In this document: positions 23,682 through 37,787 of the stretch, one piece after another
Numbering within the stretch: the stretch's first letter is position 1
Layout: the number at the start of each line of letters is the position of its first letter
Source of the DNA: Ancylostoma caninum
Taxonomy: Eukaryota > Nematoda > Chromadorea > Rhabditida > Ancylostomatidae
NCBI GenBank assembly: GCA_037903475.1
Contig: JBAJFG010000079.1
Coordinates: forward strand, 1,736,001 to 1,800,000
Direction of reading: 5' to 3'
Length of the DNA: 64,000 nucleotides
Notes under the pieces: model-generated
Database searches by the model: none
What the model was told of the DNA's origin: nothing
Seen by the model: the letters and a program-made list of their open reading frames with translations, nothing else
Position numbers and translations under genes: made by a program

Positions 23682-24326
23682 CAGTGCGTGTCAAAACTTT
23701 ACGCCCACCCTGAAAATTCGCCGTTTCGGACAAGGATCAAGCTTTCTCGAGTAAAGGCGTTCACTATCGTTTTCACTGTAGTTGAAAACCCCAGAAACCT
23801 TCACCAAGTCTTTTCTAGGTGATCCTCAAATTTTTTATTAGTTTTTGAAAGGAAAATGCCGCGGTTCAAAACTTTACGCCCACCCTTGAAAATGTCGATT
23901 ACGGAGGAGAGGAATTGCGAATAAGCAAGGAAATGATACGAACTGATGTAGTACCGCTCAAGAAGACTTTAGGTAAACTTATGGAGCAGTCAAAATCAAT
24001 GCCGAAGGCATTTCACCTGTCACTTACTGAGCAAACTCTCCCCCTAACAAGTGTGAACAGAAAAAAATTTTTTAAAGACTTCGGGTGGTTGCAGACACTT
24101 AGCTGATATTTCGTTGAATAATCTTAATACGCATAGATGGGAAAGGACACAATAGGACACATTTCAAGGATGGCACGACGGTCGTATCACCCGTCTGGTC
24201 CTCTTCGTCCACAGTGTCGGCCGAGAAATATGCCCCAAGTCGTGGTCCTGGCGGAGTTGTGGACGCTGTGTTGGAGGAAATATGAGAGCAATTTTTAGGG
24301 TGGGCGTAAAGTTTTGACACGCACTG
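23682..24326. mobile_element. Tc1-like non-autonomous element
   Basis: The ends CAGTGCGTGTCAAAACTTTA and their reverse complement at about 24296-24326 form terminal inverted repeats of about 30 bases, ending in CAGTG and flanked by TA on both sides. These are features of the Tc1 group. A third internal copy of CAAAACTTTACGCCCACCCT lies at about 23867, so one end has been duplicated or a second element is nested. No transposase motif can be read. Confidence 0.8.
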
Positions 24327-24328
24327 TA

Positions 24329-25624
24329 TGACGGTGCCAGTGTGTTAACGTGCTCCACCGCCAGTGTACTTGTTAACACTTGTTAACTCGCGTGGACATG
24401 TCGATGTGCATTGAAAATACGAAACCCATAACCTTCGCACGAACTTGTTTTAACTTGTTCACAACGGGGACTTCGTAGATCCTTGGCTTGGTCAAAGGTG
24501 GCTTCGTAATTTTTTTTCTGCTCGAGCTAACCTTGTGCTGAACTCTGATCATAGCACATTTGCGACGAGGCACCGGTCATTCCCCACAATTGCCCAGATA
24601 GTCATTATGAGATGATCTGTGATTGGACATGAATGGTGTTCAAGGCAGCTGCCATAATTTTGATTAAATATAGCAAACCACATCCGAGGACAAGCTTCCT
24701 GTTCTGCGAGAGGTAGTCGAACAATATGAGTTTCTTACGCAGAAAATCATTAACCTTCACAACAATCCAGCAATGAAAGCTGGAGACAAAGGCATCAGCT
24801 GACGGACAGCGAACGGCTGAGCTGGATTAACGTATTATGTCACGTCGCAGCTGTGATCAGCATTTCGCGTACAACCCTAAATTGTATATGTATGTTGTTG
24901 GGTTTTCCATTCAAAGTAGGAAATGTGAGTATAATTCGTCGTTCGTCGTTGGCTATGATCGGTAAAACTTCTTATCTGAGAAAAAAGCTGCTCCAAAAAA
25001 AAAGCCAAAAAAAAAAACAAAGAAACCGGAATTCATACATACTTTATAACGGGATCAAAGCCAGTACTCCCTAAGGATATCCGTGAAGACGTCGTTCCAG
25101 TATAGTAATGCCTTGAGAGGCAGTGTTCAATCTCGTAACAGGGATTGAATTAGCCACAAGACCTGGACACATGTACAATCAACGTTCCTTCGAAACCCCA
25201 TACAATTTTTTTCCTAGAAAAGAACTATTTGCCTTCTTTCAGTCCTAAATTGGTACAAAATAAAGAATATTTTAGTTTCAACGTTCAACGTACAAGCATG
25301 AAGTCAAGCCTGATAAACAGAAGTAATAATAAGGAATGGGGTTACACGCAGTGTTTTTTTTATATCGCTGACGCTTTTTTTTGATAGCTGGAAATTCATT
25401 CATGATCAAGGTAACTGAACCACTGTACCCATCATTATTTTTACCGCGTCAATACATCTACATTCACTACCATGGCTCGTTTTGTTAAACTACAGCACAG
25501 AGATATTAAAAAGAAAGCTTTTTCACGGACGAAGCGTGTCATCCACTTCACGATCCTTTGGTGATGTTACAGACCTCAAGAGAGATAGGCGTCCTCAAAG
25601 GCAGGGGCCCACTTCATTAAGAAT
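24329..25624. other. No supported gene
   Basis: A 66-codon lysine/arginine-rich minus frame (24373-24573) and A-rich runs near 24990-25020 are the only notable points. No domain is recognised. Confidence 0.4.
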
Positions 25625-25830
25625 CATCACGAATGTTCGAAAATTCGGGGATCTCTATAAATTCGAAAATTCGAATGTTCGAAAATTCGGTGGGCCCAGG
25701 AAATTCGAAAGTTCGAATATTCGAGAATTCAATAGTTCGCAGAAATTCAAAAATTCGAATATTCGAAAATGCGGAGGTCCCTAGAGATTCGAAAATTCGA
25801 ATATTCGAAAAATATTTTCTAATGTAAAAC
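25625..25830. repeat. Third TTCGAA-rich array
   Basis: The core is TTCGAAAATTCGAATRTTCG followed by a 12-18-base variable spacer, repeated about four times with a period near 50. It is related in word content to the arrays at 46-290 and 2290-2580 but uses AAATTCG more than ATATTCG. Long frames across it on both strands are artefacts of the palindromes. Confidence 0.8.
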
Positions 25831-26570
25831 TCTAACATACAGGGGTTCCTCAATGCGCTGAACACGAATATGACCACTCTTTTGCGCAAAATTATCGATT
25901 CATTGAGTTTACCGATTTTTTTTCATTTATACCACGAGTGAGGACATTCCTATCAGGGTTCTAGGACACATTGGCCATAAATGCGACAACAAAAAAATAT
26001 TGTCTGCTAATTGATTTATCCATCTTTCTGCTTCCACTCGGGGACGGTTGAGAACATCCTACTGCAGCTCTAAAATACGCTCCACACAAATATGACAACC
26101 ACTTTGCACGAAATTATCGACTTACTTGCTTTATCGACGTCTTCGCTTTTGTGCAAGTGAAAAAAAGATTACCGAGATTATCTGACATGATGATCACCGA
26201 GATGGTGAGCGCTTCGAGTGAATTTATTAATATCACCACTCACATCAGTATGAAAAACTGGGGCTAGTGAAGCACCCAAGCGAAGCCGGATATGCCGTCT
26301 TGTTTGTTTGTAAAGTAGTGTATGTAGCTCTGAAGAGTTGGAGCTCACTGCTGAAGAATTAATCAGCGGCGTGAGCCCAGAGCGCTATGGTGCTGGCTTC
26401 CTCTACAGAAGAACCGTGTAATCATAGATTCGCTTAGCTTTGTAATGCTTCTTCTGTTAAAGAGGAAAACAAAACAAAAACAGTGTCCATCGGGATGTTT
26501 GGGAAGTAACCGCTTTTGTGCTAAAGATCGTTAGAGATAAATAACTCAGAACATATCTTGGAGTAACTTC
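25831..26570. other. Diverged tandem duplication, no gene
   Basis: The segments around 25858-25915 and 26086-26145 share CACxAATATGACxACxxxTTTGC and AAATTATCGAxT, indicating a diverged duplication of about 230 bases. No coding signal was seen. Confidence 0.45.
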
Positions 26571-26663
26571 CATGTGCTCTGGTCATAAAAGCTGGGCATT
26601 CTTACTTGATCATATGTAATAATTCTTCTGTGCCACTCAGGTTGTTATAAGGACGCGTTTATT
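26571..26663 (-). mobile_element. Start of a second, tandem Penelope-like unit
   Basis: On the minus strand an ATG at 26599 opens MPSFYDQSTWKLL, homologous to MPRFKDSRAWKLL at 43872. Before it lies the sequence CCTTATAACAACCTGAGTGG, which also occurs at 31050-31070 between another hammerhead-like motif and its own MPRS start. Together with the hammerhead relic at 28827-28864 this is the 5' end of a unit lying directly behind the relic at 28.8-30.95 kb, split by the 2.16-kb insertion. Confidence 0.6.
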
Positions 26664-27059
26664 CTCAGACAAACTGCCGGAAATTCCGCAGCAAGATATG
26701 GGCCTTTCGGAAATTCCGCAGCAGAATGAGACGGCTTTCGGAAAAATAGCAGCAGAAAGAGATTTCCAGGCAGGGAGACGCAGAGAAAAAAGCGCTTCGG
26801 AATTTCCGCAGCAGAAACGCAGAAGAACCGCAGCAGAAAATAACTGCCCCGAACTCCGGAATTTCCGCAGCATGACACGTCATCTAACGCCGTGGTACAT
26901 TGATTGATTGGCCGGTCGTATTTGCTCCGAGTCTTCATCAGCACCTACCTATGTCATCGTTTTCACTCACCATCTGTCATATTTTTTCGCACATTCAAAA
27001 TTTTCATATCCCATAGTTTTTATGTGTGTGTGTGTGTCCGCTCATCAGCTGAGTTCAGC

Positions 27060-28653
<1,594 letters not shown>

Positions 28654-28826
28654 CCGACCATCGTTTCGGGAATTCCGTGGCAAAATACTCTTGTTCAGAA
28701 TTTCCGCAGCAGAATGCCGGAATTTCCGCAGGTGGATAGCGGAAATTCCGCAGCAGAACAGCAGAAAAACCGACTGGTTACCTGCGGTTTTCTGCTGCGG
28801 AATTTCTGGCCCAGTGTCTGAGTTAC

Positions 28827-28864
28827 GGCCTAACGTTTCGACTCAACGTCGTCTTTGAAGGCCT
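28827..28864 (-). ncRNA. Hammerhead-like remnant at the Penelope relic 3' end
   Basis: On the minus strand the outer stem AGGCCT / AGGCC and the 3' core GTCGAAACGTT are intact. The 5' core reads TCAAAGA instead of CUGANGA, so activity is unlikely. Confidence 0.5.
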
Positions 28865-29876
28865 GAAAGTGATGCAAGTTCATCTATTCACGCTCTAAAC
28901 CAACAAAGACCTCCTCACACCCGTTAATCCGACTCATCCCAGCTAGACAACACTCAGCATCCAGTCGGCGGACGAACTTACCACGTGTCCACCGATAGAG
29001 CGGAGCAAAATGCCACCGCAACAGCAAATGATCGTCAATTGAGGGCGAACGAATACTGCATGGTGCAGCCCCGGTTTTCATAAGGCGTGCATCAGTATTG
29101 TGACGATCTCAGAGCTCGCATAATGATAAGAAAGGTATCAGATCACTAGTTATAGACATCTGCTCATTCCTGCTGTTCAACCCGGGATTACGTGCAAGAA
29201 TCCATAACGCCTTGAGTGCTTTCCTAGCCGAAATATCAGTTTCGAGCGCCAAAATGGTGCACCTTATATCGAAGTCATTCCCGTCATGGTCTTCCTTTCT
29301 ATGTTTTCCCCAGTGGAATTATCAAGCTCTGCCGTCTTTTGCTCGCCAGATGTTTATTTATGCGGACACTCAAAGAGCGACCGGTCTCACCGATATATGT
29401 AGCATGGCAAAATACGCACTCTATTCGGTGAACAATCCCTGACTTAGAGGATTCACCAATTTTTCCGTAAGGGCAAATGACACAGTTTCTTGAGACGCAA
29501 GCCTTGTCGTGCAGCCTGTTACAGCTGCCGTCTGATGTTCGCGTTCGGAATGTTCACCAAGACGACATCGTGAAGATGTGCTTGGATCAAACATTGTTTT
29601 ATTGCAGCATTCACCCTGTCGGAAACAAAATTTGAGCAGATGAGAAGTCTACGCATCGTATCCGTCGCTTGTAGTCGTAGCTCTTTCTCGCTCGTCTAGG
29701 ACGTGGCGAGTAACCATTGGTGCTGATTATTTCGTTTGCCAGCCTTAGTGATTCCTGTCGCTCAGTTTCGCCATTCGAGACTTTTGAAGCCGTTTTGAAC
29801 ACATTGCGAACAATGGCTCTTTTTACGGCTGTTTGGTGGGCTGGGCGCGCATCTAAGATGATATTTTTGGAACTCT

Positions 29877-30351
29877 CCTTAAAGGCAGCAGGAGCTGAAA
29901 TTCTCGACTCTGAGCTGAGCTGCGGGTGGTGAAGTACAGACTCAGCACATCATAAATGTGAAACGAACACAGACAATGATGGCTTACCTGCAGAGAAAAT
30001 GGAACATTCGTCGCGAACACGCCTGGCCGTGTTCGTGCGCGGACGAGTTTTCCCCGGCGCGAAAGCCATTGCGGCGCGTGGTTTTGGCCGAGTCCCGCCA
30101 TGAAACCCTGTGAATTGAATGCATTTCGTTTTCCCTTTGCGCCAAACCACGCACCGCAATGGCTTTTGCGCCGGGGAAAACTCGTCCGCGCGCGAACACG
30201 GCCAGGCGTGTTCGCGACGAATGTTCCATTTTCTCTGCAGGTAAGCCATCATTGTCTGTGTTCGTTTCACATTTATGATGTGCTGAGTCTGTACTTCATC
30301 ACCCACAGCACAGCTCGCAGTCGAGGATTTCAGCTCCTGCTGCCTTTAAGG
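29877..30351. mobile_element. Foldback element, 212-bp arms
   Basis: The left arm 29877-30088 and right arm 30141-30351 are reverse complements at about 95 percent by eye. The ends are CCTTAAAGGCAGCAGGAGCT and its complement. The spacer is 52 bases. No coding capacity. It lies inside the Penelope relic between the RT and GIY-YIG parts. I could not define a target duplication. Confidence 0.85.
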
Positions 30352-31003
30352 TACCATTTTACACGTAGGGTGCCATTCGCCAGCATCAGCTGTGTGTTCA
30401 GATAAAATAGCCAACCTTCGCAGGGTTTCTCTCTGGTAAAACTAATGTACTGCTACTGCTGATTGAGTGTTCTGAAACACTCATCCATTTCGGACTGTGT
30501 TTACAACAGTCGTCGATGTAACTGCAATACATTAGCGGACGCCTTGACATCACAGGTTCTTCTATTTTGCTCATGAAGCATATAGCGAGCACCGGTGCTA
30601 GTCTTTGAAACATAGCCAACCCTCTTATCTGCGAAAAATACGTACCCGACCACTTAAAGATGTTACAACTAAGGCATTCCTTGACAAGAGTCATTACGCG
30701 TTGCTTTACTGAGCCCATACATAAACATTTCTCTACCATGCAAATTAAGCATTTCAGAAAGCGCTTGTAGAGCAGAACTGTTCGTTATGTTAGTGTAGAG
30801 CGATGTTACATCGAATGACTCTTTGATCAAATCTCCATGACGCAGATTTGATCGAAGTTCGTGCTGCGTAAGTGCTCAAGGAATTGGTTCGTACTTGTTA
30901 AGTGAAAAGGTACCTTATCTAGAAGTTCGCTGACAATCTTTTTCAGAAACTACGATATTATATCGTGGTTTCTGAACAATATCGATAACAATATCGATAT
31001 CAT

Positions 31004-31046
31004 CTGAAGACGAGGTTGAGTCGAAACGTTAGGTCATAATAAATGT
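31004..31046 (+). ncRNA. Hammerhead-like motif with conserved downstream ATG
   Basis: CTGAAGA is followed by CGAGGTTGAGTCGAAACGTT. Stem II can form only weakly (GA/TC), so activity is doubtful. An AATAAA-like ATAATAAATG follows, and at 31118 an ATG opens MPRSLNARKQ. This is the same arrangement as at 2751 and 43764. Confidence 0.5.
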
Positions 31047-31139
31047 GTCCTTATAACAACCTGAGTGGCACAGAAGATACTATAATAAGATATATTACAT
31101 ATACTCACAACATAAATATGCCAAGATCCTTGAACGCAC

Positions 31140-33695
31140 GAAAGCAGGTAAGTAAAGTGAAGGTACGGCTGACGAATGCATTCGTTATCAAATGCCCTAA
31201 ATACATTATGGAAGACTCCAATGGAGTTTAGTCGCGAGCACGTGTAGCGAAACTTGCGGCATGGCTTTCTTGTTTTTCCCAGACCTGTACTAAGATATGG
31301 ATCGAATCGTATGTGTGATGGCAGACACTAAGTATCAAGTCGATCCCAAAACGTTAAAGGCGGTGTCTCATCTCGTCTTGGAGATACCAACAAACCCTTT
31401 ATCTCCTCGTCACGATGACTTCCAGAATATACACCTACAATCATAATAGATCTAAGTAAACAGGTTAATTCCGCAACTACAGGGTGCCAAAATTGGTGAC
31501 ATCTACAAGCCTACACAGCCCATTTCAGACGAATTCGACAAGCAGTCAAAGGATTTATATCGATTAGTCAGCGGCAATCAAAGGATACCATCGGATATCA
31601 AAACATCTTCAATCAGCTGCTACACAGGCGTTTAGTCGCTCGGTGATTTCGCACATGATGGCAAAGAAAGGAACGTTTACGGACATCTAATACCCAGCCT
31701 CGTTTCTGAGCAATCGCGGCGGGCACTGGGAGTGATCCTATCTAGGATCCTTTGCAGGAAGCAACGTTGGGAGGCATTCTAATTGTTCAGTGAAAGGGTG
31801 TCAGGTCTTGGAGAAGCCTTAGAAGAGTTCTATGGATATCGTAAAACTGTAAACTATTTTTAGTCCCATTCAGAGCAGTATGCTGAAGGACCACCAGGCC
31901 TAATCGATCCAAAAGGACCGCAGCGGAGATTCGACAGATGACCTCAAGCTTAACTTCTTCTGCTGCAGGTCTTCTGATTCGATCTGCCCTGTCTGTCCTG
32001 CTGGAAGCTCTAAGCTTATCTGAAAAGAATTCTGTTATCAAATGTTTTGTAATCGTTCCTTATTCGTACTGCCAGCTGCTTGAATCTGGCCTGCCACGTC
32101 CTCCACTAAGTTGGGTATTAGATGTCCCGCAACCCAGAAGCAAAACCATTCGTCTCATTTTCAGTTATCTGCGGTACTACCCTCAAATTTTACACACAGC
32201 AGTGATGTGTTTCCAAGAAAAATCGTCTCGAAGGCAGAGCAGCAAACCAAGAGATCTAGTCAACTGATTCGATGAATATATGGTGTATTCATGACCATCG
32301 GCTCCCATATAAACTGAGATCTCTCATCTCTGCTTTTATAGAGACTTGTTTCTAATTTACGGTGTCTTCGAGAAGCTATGCAAACGTATTGTCAAAGCAC
32401 TATGAACCGCTGAGAAAACGAAGCGTGACGAGAGACAACTGCAGCAAAATTAGGTGTAGAGTTAGAATGGGTGTACGGGGTGACAAAAAAAATATGGAAA
32501 GGAGCTTCCGGCCTGATTTCTCGCACTGATCACCAGATTTTTCTGATGCAGACTGTGACTATTTTGACGAGAAAATATAGACCATCTAACATGATTGGGC
32601 TCAACCCCCCACCCTTCAAATCCGGAAGTGCACAGAAATTTCACGCTGGGAATATTTCCGTCGCCATCACGAAAACATCACATTGCAACATAGGATGGTT
32701 CGTCGTTGACCGAACTTATACCCAACAAGACACAACATCTGCACCGTGTTGAAGTTGGCAGATCGACCATAACTTGTGCAGCGGTACATACGTAATATGC
32801 GAGGAATGAATTTTCATTTAGTTCCAAAAAGCAGGGACAATATCTGCAGGCGACGTCACGAAAGGAATAAGGAAGGGCATTTAAGTAAATAGCGACCATT
32901 ACGATGGCTGTCCCCTAATATACAAACGTACATGTTTTCGTATGTTCAATGATGCTATTTCGCTAGAAAATTAGGATTAATTCCAGGAAGGTTGTGGAGG
33001 AAGGGGAAGCGAGGGGATCGAATAGGTCCTGCTTCGATTCTGAGGTCGCGACGCTATGAAATCGCACACGGAGTCTTTCTATCCTCCCGAGAAAGAGTCT
33101 TGTCTTGGGAAAGAGGGAACAACTCAGCTGAACATCAGAAATCTGGACGTTCGTCTGCCTTCACCATATTTTGGCCAATTATGTAGTCCGCAAATGTTCC
33201 CACCGGTTTTATGAATATCATTTTTTTTAATTTGCAGAGCCTTTTCAGCCGGCTGGAAGGCATTTCAGAAATAGATAGATCAATTGCAGTAAAAGAAAGG
33301 TAGGCTCTCGAAAACCGTTAAATGAAAGCACTCGAGTAAAAGTCGAGATTGTATAGTCTACAGCACTTATTAGGTAAGTAGTACTCATACTACATACGCT
33401 GAGGGAGATCGTTGGTGGATTGATGGCTGCAGATGAAAGAAAATCTCAACGGCATGAATTAATTTCACGAAAACGAAGGTCTTTCTTCCTGGATTCTACA
33501 TTGCGACTCCCAAAACCCTCTCAGAGGTCTATTGTTCTCCTTTTAATTAATACCTTCACCTCGTGGGGTAGCATTTCATCAATGGATTAATTTATTGCAT
33601 ATTCTGGATGTGACCAGGAAACATCTTCACAGAAAGAGGTTTAAGCTGTTACCCCCGGAGAAAACTGTGCTCATCCTCAGCGGTATCGTAACGCC
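31140..33695. other. No supported gene
   Basis: Broken frames around 31320-31760 look like old coding DNA with many stops, possibly a LINE, but no diagnostic motif could be read. The 109-codon frame at 31938-32267 and the 93-codon frame at 32471-32752 have no recognisable domain. Confidence 0.4.
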
Positions 33696-34611
33696 GCCGA
33701 AACAGCTCTTTTTCAGTCATAATCAGAAAAATCGATGGAAGATACGAATCCATTCCTGGTTCACCCTGTGAAAAAGTGGTTCCGATAATTTTCTAAAAAA
33801 ACGTAGAGGCTTCTTGCGAGCGAACCTGCAAAGAGTCAGCGCTTTTGACAAGGCATCCACATAGATAAGGAGATATACATACAACAGAATGCTGTGCTAG
33901 CGGATGAGTAAACGTACAGTAAATAAGCGATTTCCATCTTGCCCAGTACAGAAAACGTCTTCCCTACCCCTTCCCAAGTACAAAAAACGTTTTCTCTACC
34001 CCTTCCCAAGTACAGAAAACGTTTTCTCAACCCCCTTCCGTCGTAAATATCTCGCGGCCGACTAGTGCACTAGTCAAAGTGCGCAATCAATAGATGACTA
34101 AACTAACACTAAGAAAATGCCTTAGTTTCCACTCTAAGAAATTGTTCATGAGACCAATTGTGGCTAGAGGTCACTAATGACCTATAGAGAACAGGGGTTT
34201 CCTAGGAAATATTCGGGAACCACTGTGAAGAGCCTTTGTCCGCTTGTTTTCCACTCGCAGTCGCACTACGCGGCCGCGGCGCGGCGGCGGGGAAAATTGT
34301 TCTTCTACCGGTTTTCGTCGAGAATCCGCCATGATCCTGGAATCCGGAAAGGCTTGCTCGGAGAGAATTTCATGGGCTTTCTGCCGGTATCGAATACATC
34401 AAGAAATATGCATGTTTTGCTGGAGTTTCATGGGTGAAAATGCATCAGTGATGTTTTCGTTCGCGGAAAAATTGGACGTTATACCGAAATAAGATGAAAC
34501 AAGGCCAAAGTCGATTATGATACCTTTTTCCCAATGCATTTTGGACAAAGGTTTGGGTGGACCTTGGGTTGGGAGATCGACTTCACCGAGAAATTTCAGG
34601 TCAAACGCGGT
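33696..34611. repeat. Source copy of the 916-bp duplicated segment
   Basis: It is the near-identical partner of 27498-28413 at a constant offset of 6198 bases. Here both flanks are ordinary non-repeat sequence, and the segment ends 316 bases before the histone H1 start codon. Whether it contains H1 control elements cannot be read from the sequence. Confidence 0.93.
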
Positions 34612-34926
34612 CAACTCAGCGTTTTTCGGCATAGCATAGGTTTGTCGGCTATTTTTGTGGGGAATTCGAAGCCTAAAAGGATGAATCATGGTTCGTTATG
34701 AAGCGGAAACCTTGCTCTTGTCAGGAAATCGGGAAAACTCCGTGTTTTTCGACGCTGGATGCTGTTCTGGACGATTTTCCGACGAGTACTTACAGCGAGA
34801 CGGCGCCTATCACGCCTCGCCGCCAACCTCTCGCAGGGGGCGCACCGGGGGAACCCGGCGTGCTATATGAGCGCCGCGCCGCCGGCTGCCCCAACTCACT
34901 CCCGAAGTTACTTTTGAATTCACACT
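34612..34926 (+). promoter_or_regulatory. Histone H1 upstream region with TATA-like box
   Basis: A GC-rich stretch (about 34790-34890) contains CTATATGAG at 34863-34871, about 60 bases before the ATG. No 3' splice acceptor lies near the ATG, so this gene is probably not trans-spliced. Confidence 0.5.
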
Positions 34927-37650
34927 ATGGCTGACGTTGCTACTGCTCCAGCTCCTACTGCCACTGCTCCCACCACATCTGCCAAGAAGTCCAAGGTACT
35001 GCCAGCTATTTGTAGAACTCTACTTTGAGGCGTGGTTTGCGTGAACATCGCTCCAACCCTCCTTTTTTACAGGCTGCCAAGCCCAAGGGAGAAAAGAAGG
35101 CCAAAGCTACCCCAAGTCATCCGGTTTATGGTGCCATGATCAAAGCTGCCATCAAAGAGCTGAAGGACCGAAAGGGAGCGTCGAAGCAGGCAATCTTCAA
35201 GTTCATCACGCAGAAATACCAAGTCGGAGACAATGAAAAACAGGTTGGTCTCAAAGATTCTGAAGTTAGAGTTTGTAGAACATGTGCTATTGCAAAAGTC
35301 TCGATTTTGAACCATTTTTGGGCTGAGCTAAGGATTATGAGCACAAAATTATGAGAGATGACTTGTCATGGAGTCGGTTTTCTCTAGAAGTTCTCACCCA
35401 GGATCCGCTCAAAAGGGGCAAGTATTGACGTGGTCACGAGAATCGCACTAATTCCCTAACTGGGCCCGTTGTTGGGGAGATTTGTTAAGATCACAGCAAT
35501 AGGCAAGAGAAAAGGTCGATGTCATCAAGGAGATGACAATTTGATGAAGCGATATACCGCCTTTTCTGCTCGAAAAGACCGGAAATTTCTTCACTTCGGT
35601 TAGGGGGTTCTTGAAGGTGAAAACATGAATATCGTATCCACGTTGTACCGTAGCCCATTATATTCCAGGTTAAGGGTGACGCCTCTACCATTACTGTTAT
35701 TTCCCTGCTGATGCTATCACTTTGTTCTGTTCTCGTACATTATTCCCACTGTAACATTTTAAGAACGAGGAGATGGTAGGAAAGTAGTGTGATTCTCGTG
35801 ATCAGGGCGTCGAATAATCTTCTTCAGGGGAATGTGGGCGAACATTTCTAAAGAGAACTGATCCGATTACACCTTTTTATGATTCCGTATTATGAGCATT
35901 ACAAACTATGTACTCTTTGTGTGTAACGCCTTGAAGTCCCAGACGTACGTTCGGAACCGGTTTAGATCAGCATCATGCTCGTAAGCTTCAACTGTTCAAA
36001 TTAAACTGGTGCAGTCCTGGCTGTTTGATCTCGTGTTAACGTAGGTAAAATAGATGATGAAAAGCGCCATGATCGAAAGGGGTTTCTTTGCACTGAGTGT
36101 AGTTTTTGTGCACCTGTCTCGGAACCAATCACATAAGGGAAAATTTTAGCTCCTCGGGCGAAAGAAGTGTCTGGCCATCAAAAAATGGGCGTAGGTTTCT
36201 GCCCACAGTCCCTTTTTCCCTTTCAGTGGCATGCTTATCGTCTGACATGTAATTAGAGGTCCTGTTCCTAATTGTGATGGGGATTTCGTCCGAGGCATCA
36301 ATCATCGCTTCCCGTGTGCACAGCTTTAGTGGCGCCTAGGTGGCGTCCAAAATCCGCATTTGAGCTTCTTGGAGTCATTCAAAACTTCCCTCTACAACTT
36401 TCGATCGCATTTGCGGGTGCACCCGTTTTTTGACTTCTGTCAGTTTTGGCGCTGTTCCGCTTCCACGGACCCAAAAACTTGGTGGAAAATTTTTTGCCGA
36501 AACTGTTTACAGAACCCTCCCAGATTTTGTCTACGGGGGTTGTTTGGGTTGCTGATCATGAATATCGTATCCTTTTTGTACCGTAACCCCATTTCCGCAG
36601 GGATACCGTAGGTAAACGGCAGGAAATTTATGGAAAATGCCAATTACAGAAAGAATGTGAAGGTCGCATGTATAATAACGTCATGATCGTGATCAGCGCA
36701 TAAAACAACCCCCCCCCCCCATTGCAAAATTTGAGGCGTTTCTGTGACATACCGTATCCACAGTATACCCACCGTAACCCTGCAAAAATGAGGCTGAAAT
36801 AGAGCCGTCATTTTTTTCCGACAAATTTGTAGACAACCTGCACTGAAATAACAGCGGAATCAGAGGTATTACTGGATTTGTTCTGCGATTTTTTAGCTGC
36901 CTTCGAAATCTATTCTTTGTCGTCTTTTTGTATCATGCCGTAGGAAACCCTGCACCCTTCCCCATTTTTTTCCTGGCTGCATTCTTGAGATCAAATACTG
37001 CGTTATTGTGCAAGTGCGTATCAGTTCTTACCAGCTTTCCTTCACTGTTTCCTAAGTTTTCATAAAGTCATCATTTCTCAGTGGTTTCACTCATGACCGA
37101 AGGTTGATGATACCCCTTTGAAATTTAACATTATCAGATCATGCAGTTTATTTGGTTGAGAAGCGCTTGTTATTCGTTCATATTTAGGAAAAAAGTGGAT
37201 TTTTGCAGATTAATGCTCGACTTCGCCTAGCTCTCAAGAAAGGTGTCGAGAAAGGATTGTTGAAGCAAGCCTCTGGAACCGGAGCAGCTGGAAGATTCCG
37301 ATTGGCCGAAAAGACTGCTGAGGCCCCATCCAAGCCCAAGGTCGCCAGGAAGCCAAAGGCTGAGGCTGGAGAAGCCAAGCCGAAGAAAGCTGCTGCTAAG
37401 CCCAAGGTAATTACAATAGCTATATGTTGTTTTTGGAACTTTTCTCCTATTGTACTCGTATTGAAATCCGCATTTTCAGACACCCAAGGCGAAGAAGGAG
37501 AAGTCCGCCAAGTCACCGAAGAAGGCCACTAAGCCCAAGGCGAAATCCGCGAAGTCTCCAAAGAAGGCCGCTACGCCGAAAAAGGCCGCATCCAAGCCAA
37601 AGTCGGCAAAGAAGCCAGCCGCTAAGAAAGCTGCTTCTGCAAAAGCCTAA
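34927..37650 (+). CDS. Linker histone H1, 4 exons, 202 aa
   Basis: It binds linker DNA at the nucleosome entry site and compacts chromatin. Exons are 34927-34995, 35073-35243, 37209-37406 and 37480-37650, with GT-AG introns and all junctions in phase 0. Residues 1-38 form an Ala/Pro/Thr then Lys-rich head. The winged-helix globular domain runs from about 39 to 113, from HPVYGAMIKAAIKELKDRKG through the GRFRLAE wing. The tail 114-202 is Lys/Ala/Pro-rich with CDK-type sites (two KSPKK and one TPKK). The length is close to the roughly 208 residues I recall for C. elegans HIS-24. Intron 2 is about 1.97 kb and filled with repeats. AATAAA at 37788 indicates a polyadenylated, replication-independent histone mRNA. 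No replication-type histone stem-loop was noticed. Confidence 0.97.
35244..37208. repeat. H1 intron 2 with scattered short repeats
   Basis: Two phrases recur in degenerate form: GTGATTCTCGTGATCAGGG (35788 plus, complement near 35430, relative near 36688 and again at 39800 outside the gene) and GAATATCGTATCC...TTGTACCGTA (35625, 36558, 36753). A C-run lies at 36709-36720. They look like fragments of one dispersed repeat that has invaded this intron more than once. Confidence 0.5.
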
Positions 37651-37787
37651 ATAACTCACATCTCTGTGCACTAATATCTCCTGAGGTTCTATCGATCTCG
37701 TGTATATAGCATTGTATTGATTATTGATAATTGCCCGTTACGGTTACACTGCGCTAGCTATTTCCATGATCCCGAAGTAATTGTTAT

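Larger units (their letters stand above)
28823..30950 (-). mobile_element. Penelope-like relic with RT, GIY-YIG and hammerhead remnants
   Basis: Read on the minus strand, the order matches an intact Penelope-like element. At 30739-30500 are VMTLVKECLSCNIFKWS, IRGLAMFQRLAP and YCSYIDDCC. At 29850-29600 is the post-RT helical segment. At 29520-29260 are a C-x5-C-x2-C finger (CVSRNCVIC) and YIGETGRSLSVRINKHL of the GIY-YIG nuclease. At 28864-28827 is a hammerhead remnant. Many frameshifts and stops make it dead. It is interrupted by a 475-bp foldback element at 29877-30351. Confidence 0.85.

Noticed and set aside
30992..31004. ATATCGATAACAATATCGATAT palindrome as a regulatory operator
   Set aside because: Short AT-rich palindromes are common here, and it is probably part of the Penelope flank.
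31320..31760. Possible LINE endonuclease relic
   Set aside because: Frames are broken every few codons and no diagnostic motif is readable.
37203..37532. 109-codon frame as an independent gene inside H1
   Set aside because: It is H1 exon 3 read through the following intron.
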